64,000 bases of DNA, taken from Halopseudomonas xinjiangensis. Its GTDB lineage: Bacteria; Pseudomonadota; Gammaproteobacteria; Pseudomonadales; Pseudomonadaceae. The DNA lies in contig DRFO01000004.1 of assembly GCA_011050525.1 (NCBI GenBank), positions 1 through 64,000 on the forward strand, written 5' to 3'. This document shows, one piece after another, positions 40,651-49,781 of this stretch; positions within the stretch are counted from its first letter, which is position 1; each line of letters opens with the position of its first letter. The position numbers were made by a program, and so were the translations under genes. A model generated the notes under the pieces. The model saw only the letters and a program-made list of their open reading frames with translations. It was not told where the DNA came from and did not search any database.

Positions 40651-41247
40651 ATGCTTTTGATGATCGATAATTACGACTCCTTTACCTACAACGTGGTCCA
40701 GTATCTCGGCGAGCTGGGTGCGGACGTAAAGGTGATCCGCAACGATGAAATGACCCTCGAAGAAATCGAAGCACTGCAGCCGGAGCGTATCGTTATTTCG
40801 CCGGGCCCTTGCACGCCCAATGAAGCGGGCGTGTCGGTGCCGGTGCTCAAGCACTTCGCTGGCAAGCTGCCGATACTGGGCGTTTGCCTGGGGCACCAGA
40901 GCATCGGTCAGGCATTCGGCGGCGAGGTGGTGCGCGCGCGCCAGGTCATGCATGGCAAGACCAGCCCGGTCTATCACCTGCATCAGGGTGTGTTCGAAGG
41001 CCTGAACGATCCGTTGACGGTAACCCGCTATCACTCTCTGGTGGTGAAGCGCGAGAATTTGCCCGGATGCCTGGAAGTGACGTCCTGGACCCGCAATGAA
41101 GACGGATCGGATGCCGAGATCATGGGGCTGCGTCATCGCGAGTACATGATCGAGGGCGTGCAGTTTCACCCGGAGTCGATCCTGACTGATCAGGGTCACG
41201 AGCTCCTGGCAAATTTCCTCAAGCAACAGGGTGGCCTGCGGGGCTGA
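40651..41247 (+). CDS. trpG: Anthranilate synthase component II (glutamine amidotransferase)
   Basis: A 198-residue class I glutamine amidotransferase that supplies ammonia to TrpE, and often also to para-aminobenzoate synthesis. Catalytic nucleophile in [16 protein letters not shown]; His-Glu pair in [14 protein letters not shown]. It directly follows trpE and precedes trpD by 19 bases. Confidence 0.97.
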   Translation: MLLMIDNYDSFTYNVVQYLGELGADVKVIRNDEMTLEEIEALQPERIVISPGPCTPNEAGVSVPVLKHFAGKLPILGVCLGHQSIGQAFGGEVVRARQVMHGKTSPVYHLHQGVFEGLNDPLTVTRYHSLVVKRENLPGCLEVTSWTRNEDGSDAEIMGLRHREYMIEGVQFHPESILTDQGHELLANFLKQQGGLRG

Positions 41248-41266
41248 TCTAGCATAAGGAGCAAGC

Positions 41267-42313
41267 ATGGATATCAAGACGGCGCTGGCTAAGGTAGTAG
41301 AGCATATCGACCTTTCGACTGACGAGATGCAGGCGGTCATGCGGCAGATCATGACCGGCCAGTGTACCGACGCCCAGGTCGGCGGCTTTCTGGTTGCCCT
41401 GCGCATGAAAAGCGAAAGCATCGACGAAATTACCGGCGCTGCCATGGTCATGCGCGAGCTGGCCGCCAGGGTAGAAATCAGCGGCGAGCGGATTGTCGAC
41501 ACCTGTGGTACGGGCGGAGACGGTGCGAATGTGTTCAACGTCTCCACTGCTGCTGCCCTGGTGGTCGCCGCCGCTGGCGCGCGGGTAGCCAAACACGGGA
41601 ACCGCGCGGTGTCCGGCAAGAGCGGTAGCGCAGATCTGCTCGAGGCAGCAGGTGTCAATCTGAACCTGACTCCGGTGCAGGTCGCGCGTTGCGTGGAGGG
41701 CGTAGGCGTTGGGTTTATGTTCGCTCCAGCACACCACGGCGCAATGAAGCACGCCGTCGGGCCGCGCCGCGAACTGGGTCTGCGTACCTTATTCAACATG
41801 CTTGGCCCGATGACCAATCCGGCTGGCGTCGAGCATCAGGTGATCGGGGTCTTCAGCGACAAGCTCTGCCGGCCGATGGCCGAAGTGCTGAAGCGCTTGG
41901 GCAGCAAGCATGTGTTGGTAGTCAACGCCCGGGACGGGCTCGATGAACTGAGTCTCGCCGCGCCCACGCATATTGCCGAGCTGAAGGACGGAGAAATCAG
42001 CGAATACGAGGTCAGCCCGGAGGACTTGGGCATCAAGAGTCGCAGCCTCATCGGATTGGCCGTGGATGGTCCGCAGGCCTCGTTGACCCTGATTCGCGAT
42101 GCGTTAGGCAAGCGCGAAACCGAGGCGGGCGAGAAGGCGGCCGACATGATCATCCTCAACGCAGGCGCCGCGCTCTATGCGGCGGACCATGCGACTTCCC
42201 TGCGTGAAGGCGTCGACCTCGCCTCTGACGCGCTGTATTCAGGTCTGGCCCGTGAGAAGCTGAACGAGCTGATCGCCTTTACTGACGTTTTTCGTGAGGA
42301 GTCCGGTCAATGA
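41267..42313 (+). CDS. trpD: Anthranilate phosphoribosyltransferase
   Basis: A 348-residue enzyme joining anthranilate to PRPP. Diagnostic PRPP/magnesium motifs: [40 protein letters not shown] and [20 protein letters not shown]. Its stop overlaps the trpC start by four bases. Confidence 0.97.
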   Translation: MDIKTALAKVVEHIDLSTDEMQAVMRQIMTGQCTDAQVGGFLVALRMKSESIDEITGAAMVMRELAARVEISGERIVDTCGTGGDGANVFNVSTAAALVVAAAGARVAKHGNRAVSGKSGSADLLEAAGVNLNLTPVQVARCVEGVGVGFMFAPAHHGAMKHAVGPRRELGLRTLFNMLGPMTNPAGVEHQVIGVFSDKLCRPMAEVLKRLGSKHVLVVNARDGLDELSLAAPTHIAELKDGEISEYEVSPEDLGIKSRSLIGLAVDGPQASLTLIRDALGKRETEAGEKAADMIILNAGAALYAADHATSLREGVDLASDALYSGLAREKLNELIAFTDVFREESGQ

Positions 42314-43104
42314 GCGTGCCTACCATTTTGCAGAACATCATTGCCCGCAAGCATGAAGAAGTCGCTGAACGCCGCGCGCAGACTGCCCTGTCTGAGCTGG
42401 AGAGTTTGAGTGCCGCAGCCGATGCGCCGCGCGGCTTTGCCCAGGCGCTACGCGATCAGGCGGCTGCACGCCAGCCTGCCGTTATCGCCGAGATCAAGAA
42501 GGCTTCGCCGAGCAAGGGCATTCTGCGGGATGACTTCGTTCCAGCCGCTATTGCCACCAGCTACGAGCAGGGCGGGGCGGTCTGCCTGTCGGTCCTCACG
42601 GATGTTGATTTCTTTCAGGGACACGACGATTTCCTGCGTCAAGCGCGGGCCGCCTGTAGTCTTCCCGTGTTGCGCAAGGATTTCATGGTTGATCCCTATC
42701 AGATAGTGGAAGCGCGCGCGATGGGTGCTGATTGCATCCTGCTGATTGCCGCTGCGCTAGATGATGAGCAGATGGCTGAGCTCGCCGACGTGGCCAGACA
42801 GCACAACCTGGATACTCTGGTCGAGGTGCATGATGGGTCCGAGCTTGACCGGGCGCTCAAGCTGGATACCCCGCTGATAGGCATCAACAACCGGAACCTG
42901 CATACCTTTGAGGTGACGCTTGATACCACGCTGGATCTGATGAACAGGGTGCCGGCGGACCGTTTGCTGGTTACCGAAAGCGGGGTGCTTAATCGCGCCG
43001 ATGTCGAACTGCTTCTCGCCCATGACATCTATAGTTTCCTGGTGGGCGAAGCCTTTATGCGAGCCAGCGATCCAGGCGCCGAACTCAAGCGGCTGTTTTT
43101 TTAA
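42310..43104 (+). CDS. trpC: Indole-3-glycerol-phosphate synthase
   Basis: A 264-residue TIM-barrel enzyme, monofunctional (not fused to TrpF). Motifs: [60 protein letters not shown] and [19 protein letters not shown]. It is the last gene of the trpEGDC run. Confidence 0.97.
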   Translation: MSVPTILQNIIARKHEEVAERRAQTALSELESLSAAADAPRGFAQALRDQAAARQPAVIAEIKKASPSKGILRDDFVPAAIATSYEQGGAVCLSVLTDVDFFQGHDDFLRQARAACSLPVLRKDFMVDPYQIVEARAMGADCILLIAAALDDEQMAELADVARQHNLDTLVEVHDGSELDRALKLDTPLIGINNRNLHTFEVTLDTTLDLMNRVPADRLLVTESGVLNRADVELLLAHDIYSFLVGEAFMRASDPGAELKRLFF

Positions 43105-43142
43105 CAATTGCCACGAGCGGTGCCTGTTGGAAAGGCGGCCAA

Positions 43143-43200
43143 GCCTGACATATCAATAAAACTGATCTTTCTCAGCTATATATTGCGCTTTATGTCAGGC
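43143..43200. promoter_or_regulatory. 10-bp inverted repeat before cytochrome b561 gene
   Basis: GCCTGACATA (43143-43152) and TATGTCAGGC (43191-43200) are exact inverted copies 38 bases apart, flanking an AT-rich stretch with a smaller inverted repeat (CTGA/TCAG). The layout suggests paired binding sites around a promoter, about 45 bases before the cytochrome b561 start. Confidence 0.45.
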
Positions 43201-43244
43201 CGTACCGATGGGATTATTGCCTCTCGGATTCATTGGGCAACATC

Positions 43245-43814
43245 ATGTTGATCAGAAACACTTCCACTCGCTACGGCGTGGTCGCCATTTCCCTGCACTG
43301 GCTGGTAGCCCTGGTGGTTATCGGACTGGCGATTCTCGGACTGTGGATGACGGATCTCACCTACTACAGCCCCTACTACCGCACCGCCCCGTTCTGGCAC
43401 AAGAGCATTGGCCTTACCTTCGCTGCGGTGCTGGCTTTGCGCCTGATCTGGCGGATGTTCAATCGCAGGCCATCGCATCTTCCCAACCACAAGCGTTGGG
43501 AGACGCGCCTGGCGGGCCTGGTCCACGGCTTGCTCTATGTGTTGTTGGCGGTAATTGTCGTCAGTGGCTACCTTATATCCACAGCGCGTGGGGATGGTAT
43601 CAGCGTGTTCGGCTGGTTCGAGGTGCCCGCGCTGTTGACGGGGCTGACCAGCCAGGCTGATCGGGCCGGATTCGTGCATTACTGGGTCGCAATTACGGTT
43701 CTAAGCCTGGCCGGGCTGCATGCGCTGGGCGCCCTCAAACATCACTTCATCGACCGCGACGATACATTACGGCGCATGCTTGGCCTGCGTCCGCACAATA
43801 CCAAGGAGAGTTGA
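43245..43814 (+). CDS. Cytochrome b561 family protein
   Basis: A 189-residue four-helix membrane cytochrome. Haem-ligand histidines are likely those in [38 protein letters not shown] and [12 protein letters not shown]. Members shuttle electrons between the quinone pool and acceptors; in E. coli CybB acts as a superoxide:quinone oxidoreductase. I use the ATG at 43245; a TTG 12 bases earlier is in frame. It is paired with the YceI gene one base downstream. Confidence 0.9.
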   Translation: MLIRNTSTRYGVVAISLHWLVALVVIGLAILGLWMTDLTYYSPYYRTAPFWHKSIGLTFAAVLALRLIWRMFNRRPSHLPNHKRWETRLAGLVHGLLYVLLAVIVVSGYLISTARGDGISVFGWFEVPALLTGLTSQADRAGFVHYWVAITVLSLAGLHALGALKHHFIDRDDTLRRMLGLRPHNTKES

Positions 43815-43815
43815 A

Positions 43816-44391
43816 ATGAAAAAAGCTTTTGCTGGAATCGCACTGGGAGGCCTGCTGGCGCTATCAGGCTCGCTGCACGCGGCTGAATACGTGATTGACA
43901 AGGAAGGTCAGCATGCCTTCATCAATTTCAAAATAAGCCACCTCGGCTACAGCTGGCTGTACGGGCGCTTCAATGATTTTGACGGCACCTTTACCTGGGA
44001 TGCGGACAAGCCAGAGGACAGCCAGGTAAATGTCACCATCGATACCGCCAGCGTCGATTCCAACCACGCAGAGCGTGATAAGCACCTGCGTAGCGACGAT
44101 TTCCTGAACGTCAGTGCTCATCCTGAGGCGACTTTCAAATCGACTGCTGTGGAAATGACCGGCGAGAATACCGCGAAGATTTCTGGTGATCTGACCCTGA
44201 ACGGGGTGACCAATCCGGTGGTGCTGGATGCTCGCTTGCTGGGCCAAGGCGAGGACCCATGGGGCGGCTATCGTGCTGGCTTCGAGGGCAGCACCAAGCT
44301 GACGCTGAAGGATTACGACATTCAGATGGATCTCGGGCCAGCCTCCCAGGAAGTCGAACTGATTCTATCGGTTGAAGGCATCCGCCAGTAA
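43816..44391 (+). CDS. YceI family periplasmic protein
   Basis: A 191-residue exported lipocalin-like protein. Signal peptide [20 protein letters not shown] with cleavage near LHAA; family text [40 protein letters not shown] and [19 protein letters not shown]. YceI proteins bind isoprenoid chains such as polyprenyl or quinone-like lipids. The usual pairing with cytochrome b561 is kept here, suggesting a shared redox-lipid role. Confidence 0.93.
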   Translation: MKKAFAGIALGGLLALSGSLHAAEYVIDKEGQHAFINFKISHLGYSWLYGRFNDFDGTFTWDADKPEDSQVNVTIDTASVDSNHAERDKHLRSDDFLNVSAHPEATFKSTAVEMTGENTAKISGDLTLNGVTNPVVLDARLLGQGEDPWGGYRAGFEGSTKLTLKDYDIQMDLGPASQEVELILSVEGIRQ

Positions 44392-44403
44392 AACTGTGCG
44401 TGT

Positions 44404-44426
44404 CGGGCGACGTTAAACGTCGCCCG
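44404..44426. terminator. 10-bp stem between yceI and gcdR
   Basis: CGGGCGACGT (44404-44413), loop TAA, ACGTCGCCCG (44417-44426): a perfect hairpin between two convergent genes, 12 bases past the yceI stop. No T-run on either side, so termination is plausible but unproven. Confidence 0.5.
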
Positions 44427-44477
44427 GCTAGCTGCACCGCTCAGGCCTAGCCGACTCCCAAGGCTGGCCCGACGCCG

Positions 44478-45383
44478 TCAATTCTCCTCGGAAGCTCTGT
44501 ATCCTGCGGCTTCACCTACAACCCAATCCCGGAAAGCCTGGAGCGTGGCCGACTCGGCCTTGCGTTCGGGAATGACCAGGTAATACGCGTTGTCGCTGTC
44601 GAAGCTGTGCGCGCAGGGGTTGATCAATCGACCGCTTTCCAACTCGTTGCGAATAAGGAACGGTGGAATCAAGGCTACGCCCATGCCACACATGGCCGCC
44701 TGGGCAAGCATGGAGAACAACTCCAGGCGCGTACCGTTCAAGTCGTGCTCCACGCGCATGTCCAGCGAGGCAAACCATTGGCGCCAGGCGTAGGGGCGGG
44801 TGGTTTGCTGCAACAGCGGCAGCTGCGCGATGGCCTCCGGCCCGAGTTGCTCCCGCGGGCCAATGAGTGCAGGACTGCACACCGGCACGGGGGACTCTTT
44901 CATCAGAAAGTGCGCCTCGGTACCCGACCAGTCGCCATCACCGAAATAGATGGCGGCGTCGAATTCGGTGTCGGCGAACAGAAACGGACGGGTACGGTTG
45001 GTCAGGTTGACCGTTACCTGGGGCTGCGCGCGGAGAAATTGATTGAGACGCGGCAGCAGCCATTGGGTGCCAAAGGTTGGCACCAGCGCCAGCTCCAGGG
45101 TGGCCGTTCCCTGGTTGCCCATGACCGACAAGGTGTCGCGCTCAACCGCATCCAGGCGCACCGAAATGCGCCGGCTATAAGTCTGCCCGGCTTCGGTCAG
45201 CTTGACGCCACGGCGGGTTCGGCGAAACAGTTGCACATCCAGAAACTCTTCCAGATTGGCAATCTGCCGACAGACGGCGCTCTGGGTCAGCGATAGTTCC
45301 TCCGCCGCCTTGGTAAAGCTTTCGTGGCGTGCCGAGGACTCAAAGCAGATCAACGCCTGGGTGGGTGGTATCTTGCGACGCAT
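44478..45383 (-). CDS. gcdR: LysR-type regulator of glutarate catabolism (GcdR-like)
   Basis: A 301-residue LysR-type transcription factor. The N-terminal winged helix has ALICFESSARHESFTKAAEE and LSLTQSAVCRQIANLEEFLD; the effector-binding domain begins near PTFGTQWLLPRLNQFL. It diverges from gcdH and belongs to the GcvA-like branch, matching the known gcdR-gcdH-gcdG arrangement in Pseudomonas. The ATG at 45383 has a strong AAGGGGA site. Control of gcdH is inferred from position. Confidence 0.88.
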   Translation of the reverse strand: MRRKIPPTQALICFESSARHESFTKAAEELSLTQSAVCRQIANLEEFLDVQLFRRTRRGVKLTEAGQTYSRRISVRLDAVERDTLSVMGNQGTATLELALVPTFGTQWLLPRLNQFLRAQPQVTVNLTNRTRPFLFADTEFDAAIYFGDGDWSGTEAHFLMKESPVPVCSPALIGPREQLGPEAIAQLPLLQQTTRPYAWRQWFASLDMRVEHDLNGTRLELFSMLAQAAMCGMGVALIPPFLIRNELESGRLINPCAHSFDSDNAYYLVIPERKAESATLQAFRDWVVGEAAGYRASEEN

Positions 45384-45422
45384 GGGTTCCCCTTTCGTTA
45401 CAGAGTTCCAAATTAGCACAAT

Positions 45423-45469
45423 GCGTTGAAAAAAACGCGTTTGCGCAGGCGTCGGGTCCCGACTAGTCT
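45423..45469 (+). promoter_or_regulatory. gcdH promoter with candidate LysR-type site
   Basis: TTGCGC (45441-45446) and TAGTCT (45464-45469) are 17 bases apart and could be -35 and -10 boxes. Just upstream, GCGTT (45423-45427) and AACGC (45434-45438) form an interrupted palindrome of the size bound by LysR-type regulators. Confidence 0.4.
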
Positions 45470-45526
45470 TGGTTGCATTCAACGATTGCCACCCGGCATT
45501 CAACAAACATCATAGAGGGAGTTCCC

Positions 45527-46711
45527 ATGGCTGAATCCAAAGCAAGCTTCAACTGGATCGATCCGCTGTTGCTGGATCAGCAACTGACCGAAGAAGAGCG
45601 CATGGTGCGTGACTCCGCGGCGTCCTATTGTCAGGAAAAATTGATGCCACGGGTGCTCGAGTCCTTCCGTCACGAGCAGACTGATGCCGCGATTTTTCGT
45701 GAAATGGGCGAGCTTGGCCTGCTGGGTGCAACCATTCCGGAACAGTACGGCGGAAGCGGCCTGAATTATGTCTGTTACGGTCTGATAGCCCGTGAAGTCG
45801 AGCGGGTGGACTCCGGCTACCGCTCAATGATGAGCGTGCAGTCCTCGCTGGTGATGGTGCCAATCAATGAGTTTGGTACTGAGGAGCAGAAGCAGAAGTA
45901 TCTGCCCAAGCTGGCAAGTGGTGAGTTTATCGGCTGCTTTGGCCTGACTGAGCCGAACCATGGCTCCGATCCCGGTTCGATGATTACCCGCGCGAAGAAA
46001 GTCGACGGTGGCTACCTGCTCAAGGGTGCCAAGATGTGGATTACCAACAGCCCCATCGCTGATGTGTTCGTGGTCTGGGCCAAGACTGAAGACGATGTGA
46101 TTCGCGGCTTCATTCTTGAGAAAGGCTGGAAGGGCCTGAGCGCGCCAGCGATCAAAGGCAAGGTAGGCTTGCGCACCTCCATTACCGGCGAGATCGTGAT
46201 GGAAGACGTATTTGTGCCGGAAGAAAACCTGATGCCCGGTGTGACGGGTCTCAAGGGTCCGTTTACCTGTCTGAACTCCGCGCGTTACGGTATTTCCTGG
46301 GGCGCCCTGGGCGCGGCCGAGTTCTGCTGGCACACCGCCCGTCAGTACACCATGGACCGCATGCAGTTTGGCCGTCCGCTGGCGCAGACCCAGCTGGTGC
46401 AGAAAAAACTGGCTGACATGCAGACCGAAATCACCATGGCCCTGCAAGGTTGCCTGCGACTGGGTCGCATGAAGGATGAAGGCACTGCGGCGGTGGAGAT
46501 CACTTCGATCATGAAGCGCAACTCCTGCGGCAAGTCACTGGATATCGCCCGTGTGGCGCGTGACATGCTCGGTGGCAATGGCATCTCCGATGAATACGGC
46601 GTGATTCGTCACGTGGTCAACCTGGAAGTGGTCAACACCTACGAAGGCACCCATGACGTGCATGCGCTGATTCTGGGTCGTGCGCAGACTGGCCTGCAGG
46701 CGTTCTTCTAA
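45527..46711 (+). CDS. gcdH: Glutaryl-CoA dehydrogenase
   Basis: A 394-residue acyl-CoA dehydrogenase that oxidises and decarboxylates glutaryl-CoA to crotonyl-CoA in lysine/glutarate breakdown, passing electrons to ETF. FAD-binding text [17 protein letters not shown] and [17 protein letters not shown]; the catalytic glutamate is in [17 protein letters not shown]. The ATG at 45527 has AGAGGGAG upstream. It is followed by a clear terminator. Confidence 0.95.
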   Translation: MAESKASFNWIDPLLLDQQLTEEERMVRDSAASYCQEKLMPRVLESFRHEQTDAAIFREMGELGLLGATIPEQYGGSGLNYVCYGLIAREVERVDSGYRSMMSVQSSLVMVPINEFGTEEQKQKYLPKLASGEFIGCFGLTEPNHGSDPGSMITRAKKVDGGYLLKGAKMWITNSPIADVFVVWAKTEDDVIRGFILEKGWKGLSAPAIKGKVGLRTSITGEIVMEDVFVPEENLMPGVTGLKGPFTCLNSARYGISWGALGAAEFCWHTARQYTMDRMQFGRPLAQTQLVQKKLADMQTEITMALQGCLRLGRMKDEGTAAVEITSIMKRNSCGKSLDIARVARDMLGGNGISDEYGVIRHVVNLEVVNTYEGTHDVHALILGRAQTGLQAFF

Positions 46712-46736
46712 GGCCGGGTAAGACTGCTATTTCAGG

Positions 46737-46769
46737 CGGGGCTGACAGGGAGACCTTCAGCCCCGTTTT
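46737..46769 (+). terminator. gcdH terminator
   Basis: Nine-pair stem CGGGGCTGA / TCAGCCCCG with an 11-base loop, then TTTT. It lies 26 bases past the gcdH stop and before gcdG, so most gcdH transcripts probably end here. Confidence 0.85.
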
Positions 46770-46804
46770 GCTTTGTGTCGGCTGGCATGGCCATGGGGTA
46801 CTGT

Positions 46805-47986
46805 ATGACTGAAGCTCTGACAGGATTGAAGGTTCTGGATGTCTCCCGCGTGCTGGCCGGCCCCTGGGCCGGGCAATTGCTGGCTGACCTGGGTGCCGAC
46901 GTGGTAAAGATCGAGCGGCCGGGTAGTGGTGATGATACCCGCGCCTGGGGTCCTCCCTATCTTCGGGACGCGGAGGGCCGTGATACCTCGGAGGCGGCGT
47001 ATTATCTGGCGGCCAACCGCAACAAGCGGTCTGTGACGGTAGATTTTACCCAAACCGAAGGTCAGCAGCAGTTGCGCGAACTGGTCATGCAGGCCGATGT
47101 GCTGATCGAGAACTTCAAGGTCGGCGGGCTCGCCGCCTATGGGCTGGATTATGAAGCCCTGAAAGCACTCAATCCGCGGTTGATCTACTGCTCGATTACC
47201 GGTTTCGGCCAAACCGGCCCGTATGCCAAGCGTGCGGGTTATGACTTCATGATCCAGGCAGTGGGTGGGCTGATGAGCGTTACGGGGCGCGCCAAGGACG
47301 AGCCCGGCGCGGGCCCGGTCAAGGTAGGCGTGGCGGTGACGGATATCCTGACCGGCCTCTACGCCAGCAACGCCATTCTTGCTGCGCTGGCTGAGCGCGA
47401 GCGCAGCGGAATGGGGCAGCATATTGATCTTGCATTACTCGACGTTCAGGTCGCCTGCATGGCCAACCAGGCGCTCAATTACCTGACGACGGGCAAACCG
47501 CCGGAGCGCATGGGCAATGCGCATCCGAACGTGGTTCCCTACCAGGATTTTCCCACGGCCGATGGCGATTTCATCCTGACGGTGGGCAATGACGGACAGT
47601 TTCGCCGGTTCGCCGACGCAGCGGGCCACCCTGAATGGGCTGAAGATCCGCGATTCGCCACCAATGCCTCACGGGTGGCCCATCGCGACGCGCTGGTGCC
47701 GCTGATTCGTCAGGTCACGGTTTTTCGCACTACGGCTGAATGGATAGCGGCGCTGGAACAGGTCGGGGTGCCTTGCGGGCCGATCAACAACCTGCAACAG
47801 GTGTTCAATGATCCGCAAATTCGGGCGCGGAACATGCAGCTGGAAATGCCTCACCCGCTGTCCGGACAGGTGCAACTGGTGGCTAATCCTATCCGGCTAT
47901 CGCGCACACCAGTACGCTATCGGACGGCCCCGCCCTTATTGGGAGAACACAATGCCGAAGTGTTGAAGGACTGGCTGCGTCGCTGA
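46805..47986 (+). CDS. gcdG: CaiB/BaiF-type CoA transferase (glutarate CoA-transferase)
   Basis: A 393-residue class III CoA-transferase. Motifs: VLDVSRVLAGPWAGQLLADL, YYLAANRNKRSVTVDFT and LIYCSITGFGQTGPYAKRAG; the catalytic aspartate is expected in HIDLALLDVQVACMANQ. Beside gcdH it probably activates glutarate using succinyl-CoA. The ATG at 46805 is favoured over the upstream in-frame ATG because family N-termini begin near LTGLKVLD. Its last 70 bases overlap the convergent GntR gene. Confidence 0.88.
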   Translation: MTEALTGLKVLDVSRVLAGPWAGQLLADLGADVVKIERPGSGDDTRAWGPPYLRDAEGRDTSEAAYYLAANRNKRSVTVDFTQTEGQQQLRELVMQADVLIENFKVGGLAAYGLDYEALKALNPRLIYCSITGFGQTGPYAKRAGYDFMIQAVGGLMSVTGRAKDEPGAGPVKVGVAVTDILTGLYASNAILAALAERERSGMGQHIDLALLDVQVACMANQALNYLTTGKPPERMGNAHPNVVPYQDFPTADGDFILTVGNDGQFRRFADAAGHPEWAEDPRFATNASRVAHRDALVPLIRQVTVFRTTAEWIAALEQVGVPCGPINNLQQVFNDPQIRARNMQLEMPHPLSGQVQLVANPIRLSRTPVRYRTAPPLLGEHNAEVLKDWLRR

Positions 47987-48732
47987 GATCGTGCCCGGCG
48001 CTCGTCTTGTTCGCGGCTCTGCGCCAGCACCTCCTGAACATAGTCCAGATGCTGGCTGGCACATGTCCGGGCATCGTCGGCACGGCCCTCCATGATCGCC
48101 CGGTACAGCTGCTGGTGCTGATCGCTCAACATGCTCCGGGCTTCGCCGCGCAGCGCGTACATGCCGCCAATGTTGGTTACCACGTTGCGCTTCAGCAGAT
48201 CGAACAGACCGCGGATGGTATGCAGCAACACCGTGTTGTGGCTTGCCTCGGCAATCGCCAGATGAAACCTCGCATCGGCCGCGCCCTCGTCGGCTGGGCT
48301 GGCGGTGGAGCCTGGGGCGTAACAGGCCTGCAGCGCCTGATAGGCTTCGGTCAGGTGCGCCAGATCCATTTCCGTAGCGCGTTGCGCGGCATGATAGGCA
48401 CATGAAGTTTCCAGCGTGTGACGGAACTCGAGCAGGTCCCGGTGCGCTTCGGGCCGCCGCTCCAGCAGGCCCAGCAGCGGGTCACGAAAACTCGATCCGA
48501 GATTTTCTGCCACATAGTTGCCGCCGCCCTGGCGGCTAACCAGTAAACCCTGGGCTACCATCTTTTGCATGGCTTCACGCAGTGAGGGGCGGGACACGCC
48601 AAAACGCTCAGCCAATACACGTTCGGCAGGCAGCCTTTCGCCTGCCTTTAGCGCTCCCTCCAATATCATTGATTCCAGCTGCGCCACGATAGTGTCCGAC
48701 AGTCGCTGTGGTTTGATGGAGCCCACTTCCAT
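47917..48732 (-). CDS. lutR: GntR/FadR-type repressor of lactate genes (LldR/LutR-like)
   Basis: A 271-residue FadR-subfamily regulator. The N-terminal winged helix has RLPAERVLAERFGVSRPSLR and EAMQKMVAQGLLVSRQGGG; the helical FCD effector domain follows (LLEFRHTLETSCAYHAAQRA, and FHLAIAEASHNTVLLHTIRG). It resembles the lactate regulator LldR and diverges from lutABC, so lactate-responsive repression is inferred. A strong AAGGAGG site precedes the ATG. The C-terminal tail (after QEVLAQSREQDERRARSQRR) runs into gcdG on the other strand. Confidence 0.87.
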   Translation of the reverse strand: MEVGSIKPQRLSDTIVAQLESMILEGALKAGERLPAERVLAERFGVSRPSLREAMQKMVAQGLLVSRQGGGNYVAENLGSSFRDPLLGLLERRPEAHRDLLEFRHTLETSCAYHAAQRATEMDLAHLTEAYQALQACYAPGSTASPADEGAADARFHLAIAEASHNTVLLHTIRGLFDLLKRNVVTNIGGMYALRGEARSMLSDQHQQLYRAIMEGRADDARTCASQHLDYVQEVLAQSREQDERRARSQRRSQSFNTSALCSPNKGGAVR

Positions 48733-48831
48733 GGCGCCTCCTTTCTGCTGTTGTGGTCAGAGACCAAGGTCTAGTGATGGTTTGATTGACAGCGCGAAGG
48801 GCGGACCGCTACGCTGGTTTGGTGCAGTGTA

Positions 48832-48848
48832 AATTGGTAAGACCAATT
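48832..48848 (+). promoter_or_regulatory. Operator palindrome for the LutR/LldR-type repressor
   Basis: AATTGGT (48832-48838), AAG, ACCAATT (48842-48848): a perfect 17-base palindrome matching the FadR-subfamily pattern T-N-G-T-N3-A-C-N-A. It lies between the divergent repressor gene and lutA. A weaker related palindrome, TGGTC-AGA-GACCA, is near 48754-48766, closer to the repressor gene. Confidence 0.75.
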
Positions 48849-48947
48849 ACTGCAAGGGTCTGAGCAGCACTGCAAATTGCTGTTGCGCCGTCTGCGAGCT
48901 TGGTTGGACCTGAGGGTTTTCGATGTATCTGAAATAGGCATTGACCG

Positions 48948-49781
48948 ATGAGCGAACTGTTTTACGACGCGGCGCCCAATGCAACCCGCGTAGCGCCTGC
49001 CCGCGAATTACCGCGCCAGTATCCGGAAAAGCCCTCGGATATCTATCTGTTCGGCACCTGTGTAGTCGATCTGTTCTTCCCTGAAGCGGGTATGGATAGC
49101 ATTCGGTTATTGGAGCGGGAAGGGATCCGAGTGCATTTCCCGCAGGGCCAGAGTTGCTGTGGCCAGCCAGCCTATACGTCCGGTTATCGGGGGGAGGCGA
49201 AGGCCGTCGCGCGCGCTCAGCTACCATTGTTCGTTGAGGACTGGCCCGTGGTGGTGCCGTCAGGGTCCTGTGCCGGCATGTTCCGCCATCATTATCAGGA
49301 TCTGTTTGCAGAAGAGCCGGCGATGCTGCTCGAGGCGCAGCAACTGGCGGAGCGTACCTTCGAGCTCGCCGAGTTCCTGCTTCATGTGTGCAAGGTCAGT
49401 TTCGTCGGGACGCAGCAAGGCCAGGCCGACCCGGTACGGGTAGCGTTGCACACTTCCTGCACCGCCCGGCGTGAAATGAACACGCACCTGCATGGTCGCG
49501 AGTTGCTAGCCCAGCTTGCCGGGGTAGAACGGGTCGAGCATGACCATGAAAGCGAATGCTGCGGGTTCGGTGGGACCTTCTCCGTGCGCATGCCCGATAT
49601 ATCCGGCGCCATGGTAATGGACAAGACTACCGCTCTGCGTGAATCAGGCGCCCATCAAGTGGTGAGTGCTGACTGCGGGTGTTTGATGAACATAAATGGC
49701 TCGCTGGAAAAACAGAATCAGGCGCTGCGCGGACAGCATCTCGCCAGTTTTCTGTGGCAGCGCACCGGAGGCAAGGCATGA
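48948..49781 (+). CDS. lutA: L-lactate dehydrogenase complex subunit LutA (LldE)
   Basis: A 277-residue iron-sulphur oxidoreductase subunit. It has two cysteine-rich CCG domains: FGTCVVDLFFPEAG with SCCGQPAYTSGYRG, and HTSCTARREM with ESECCGFGGTFSV. With LutB and LutC it oxidises L-lactate to pyruvate. An N-terminal stretch of about 28 residues precedes the first domain. It is first in lutABC, overlapping lutB by four bases. Confidence 0.93.
   Translation: MSELFYDAAPNATRVAPARELPRQYPEKPSDIYLFGTCVVDLFFPEAGMDSIRLLEREGIRVHFPQGQSCCGQPAYTSGYRGEAKAVARAQLPLFVEDWPVVVPSGSCAGMFRHHYQDLFAEEPAMLLEAQQLAERTFELAEFLLHVCKVSFVGTQQGQADPVRVALHTSCTARREMNTHLHGRELLAQLAGVERVEHDHESECCGFGGTFSVRMPDISGAMVMDKTTALRESGAHQVVSADCGCLMNINGSLEKQNQALRGQHLASFLWQRTGGKA

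Noticed and set aside
40360..41817. A 485-codon minus-strand frame across trpE, trpG and trpD
   Set aside because: It spans three conserved genes on the other strand and is explained by their codon bias.
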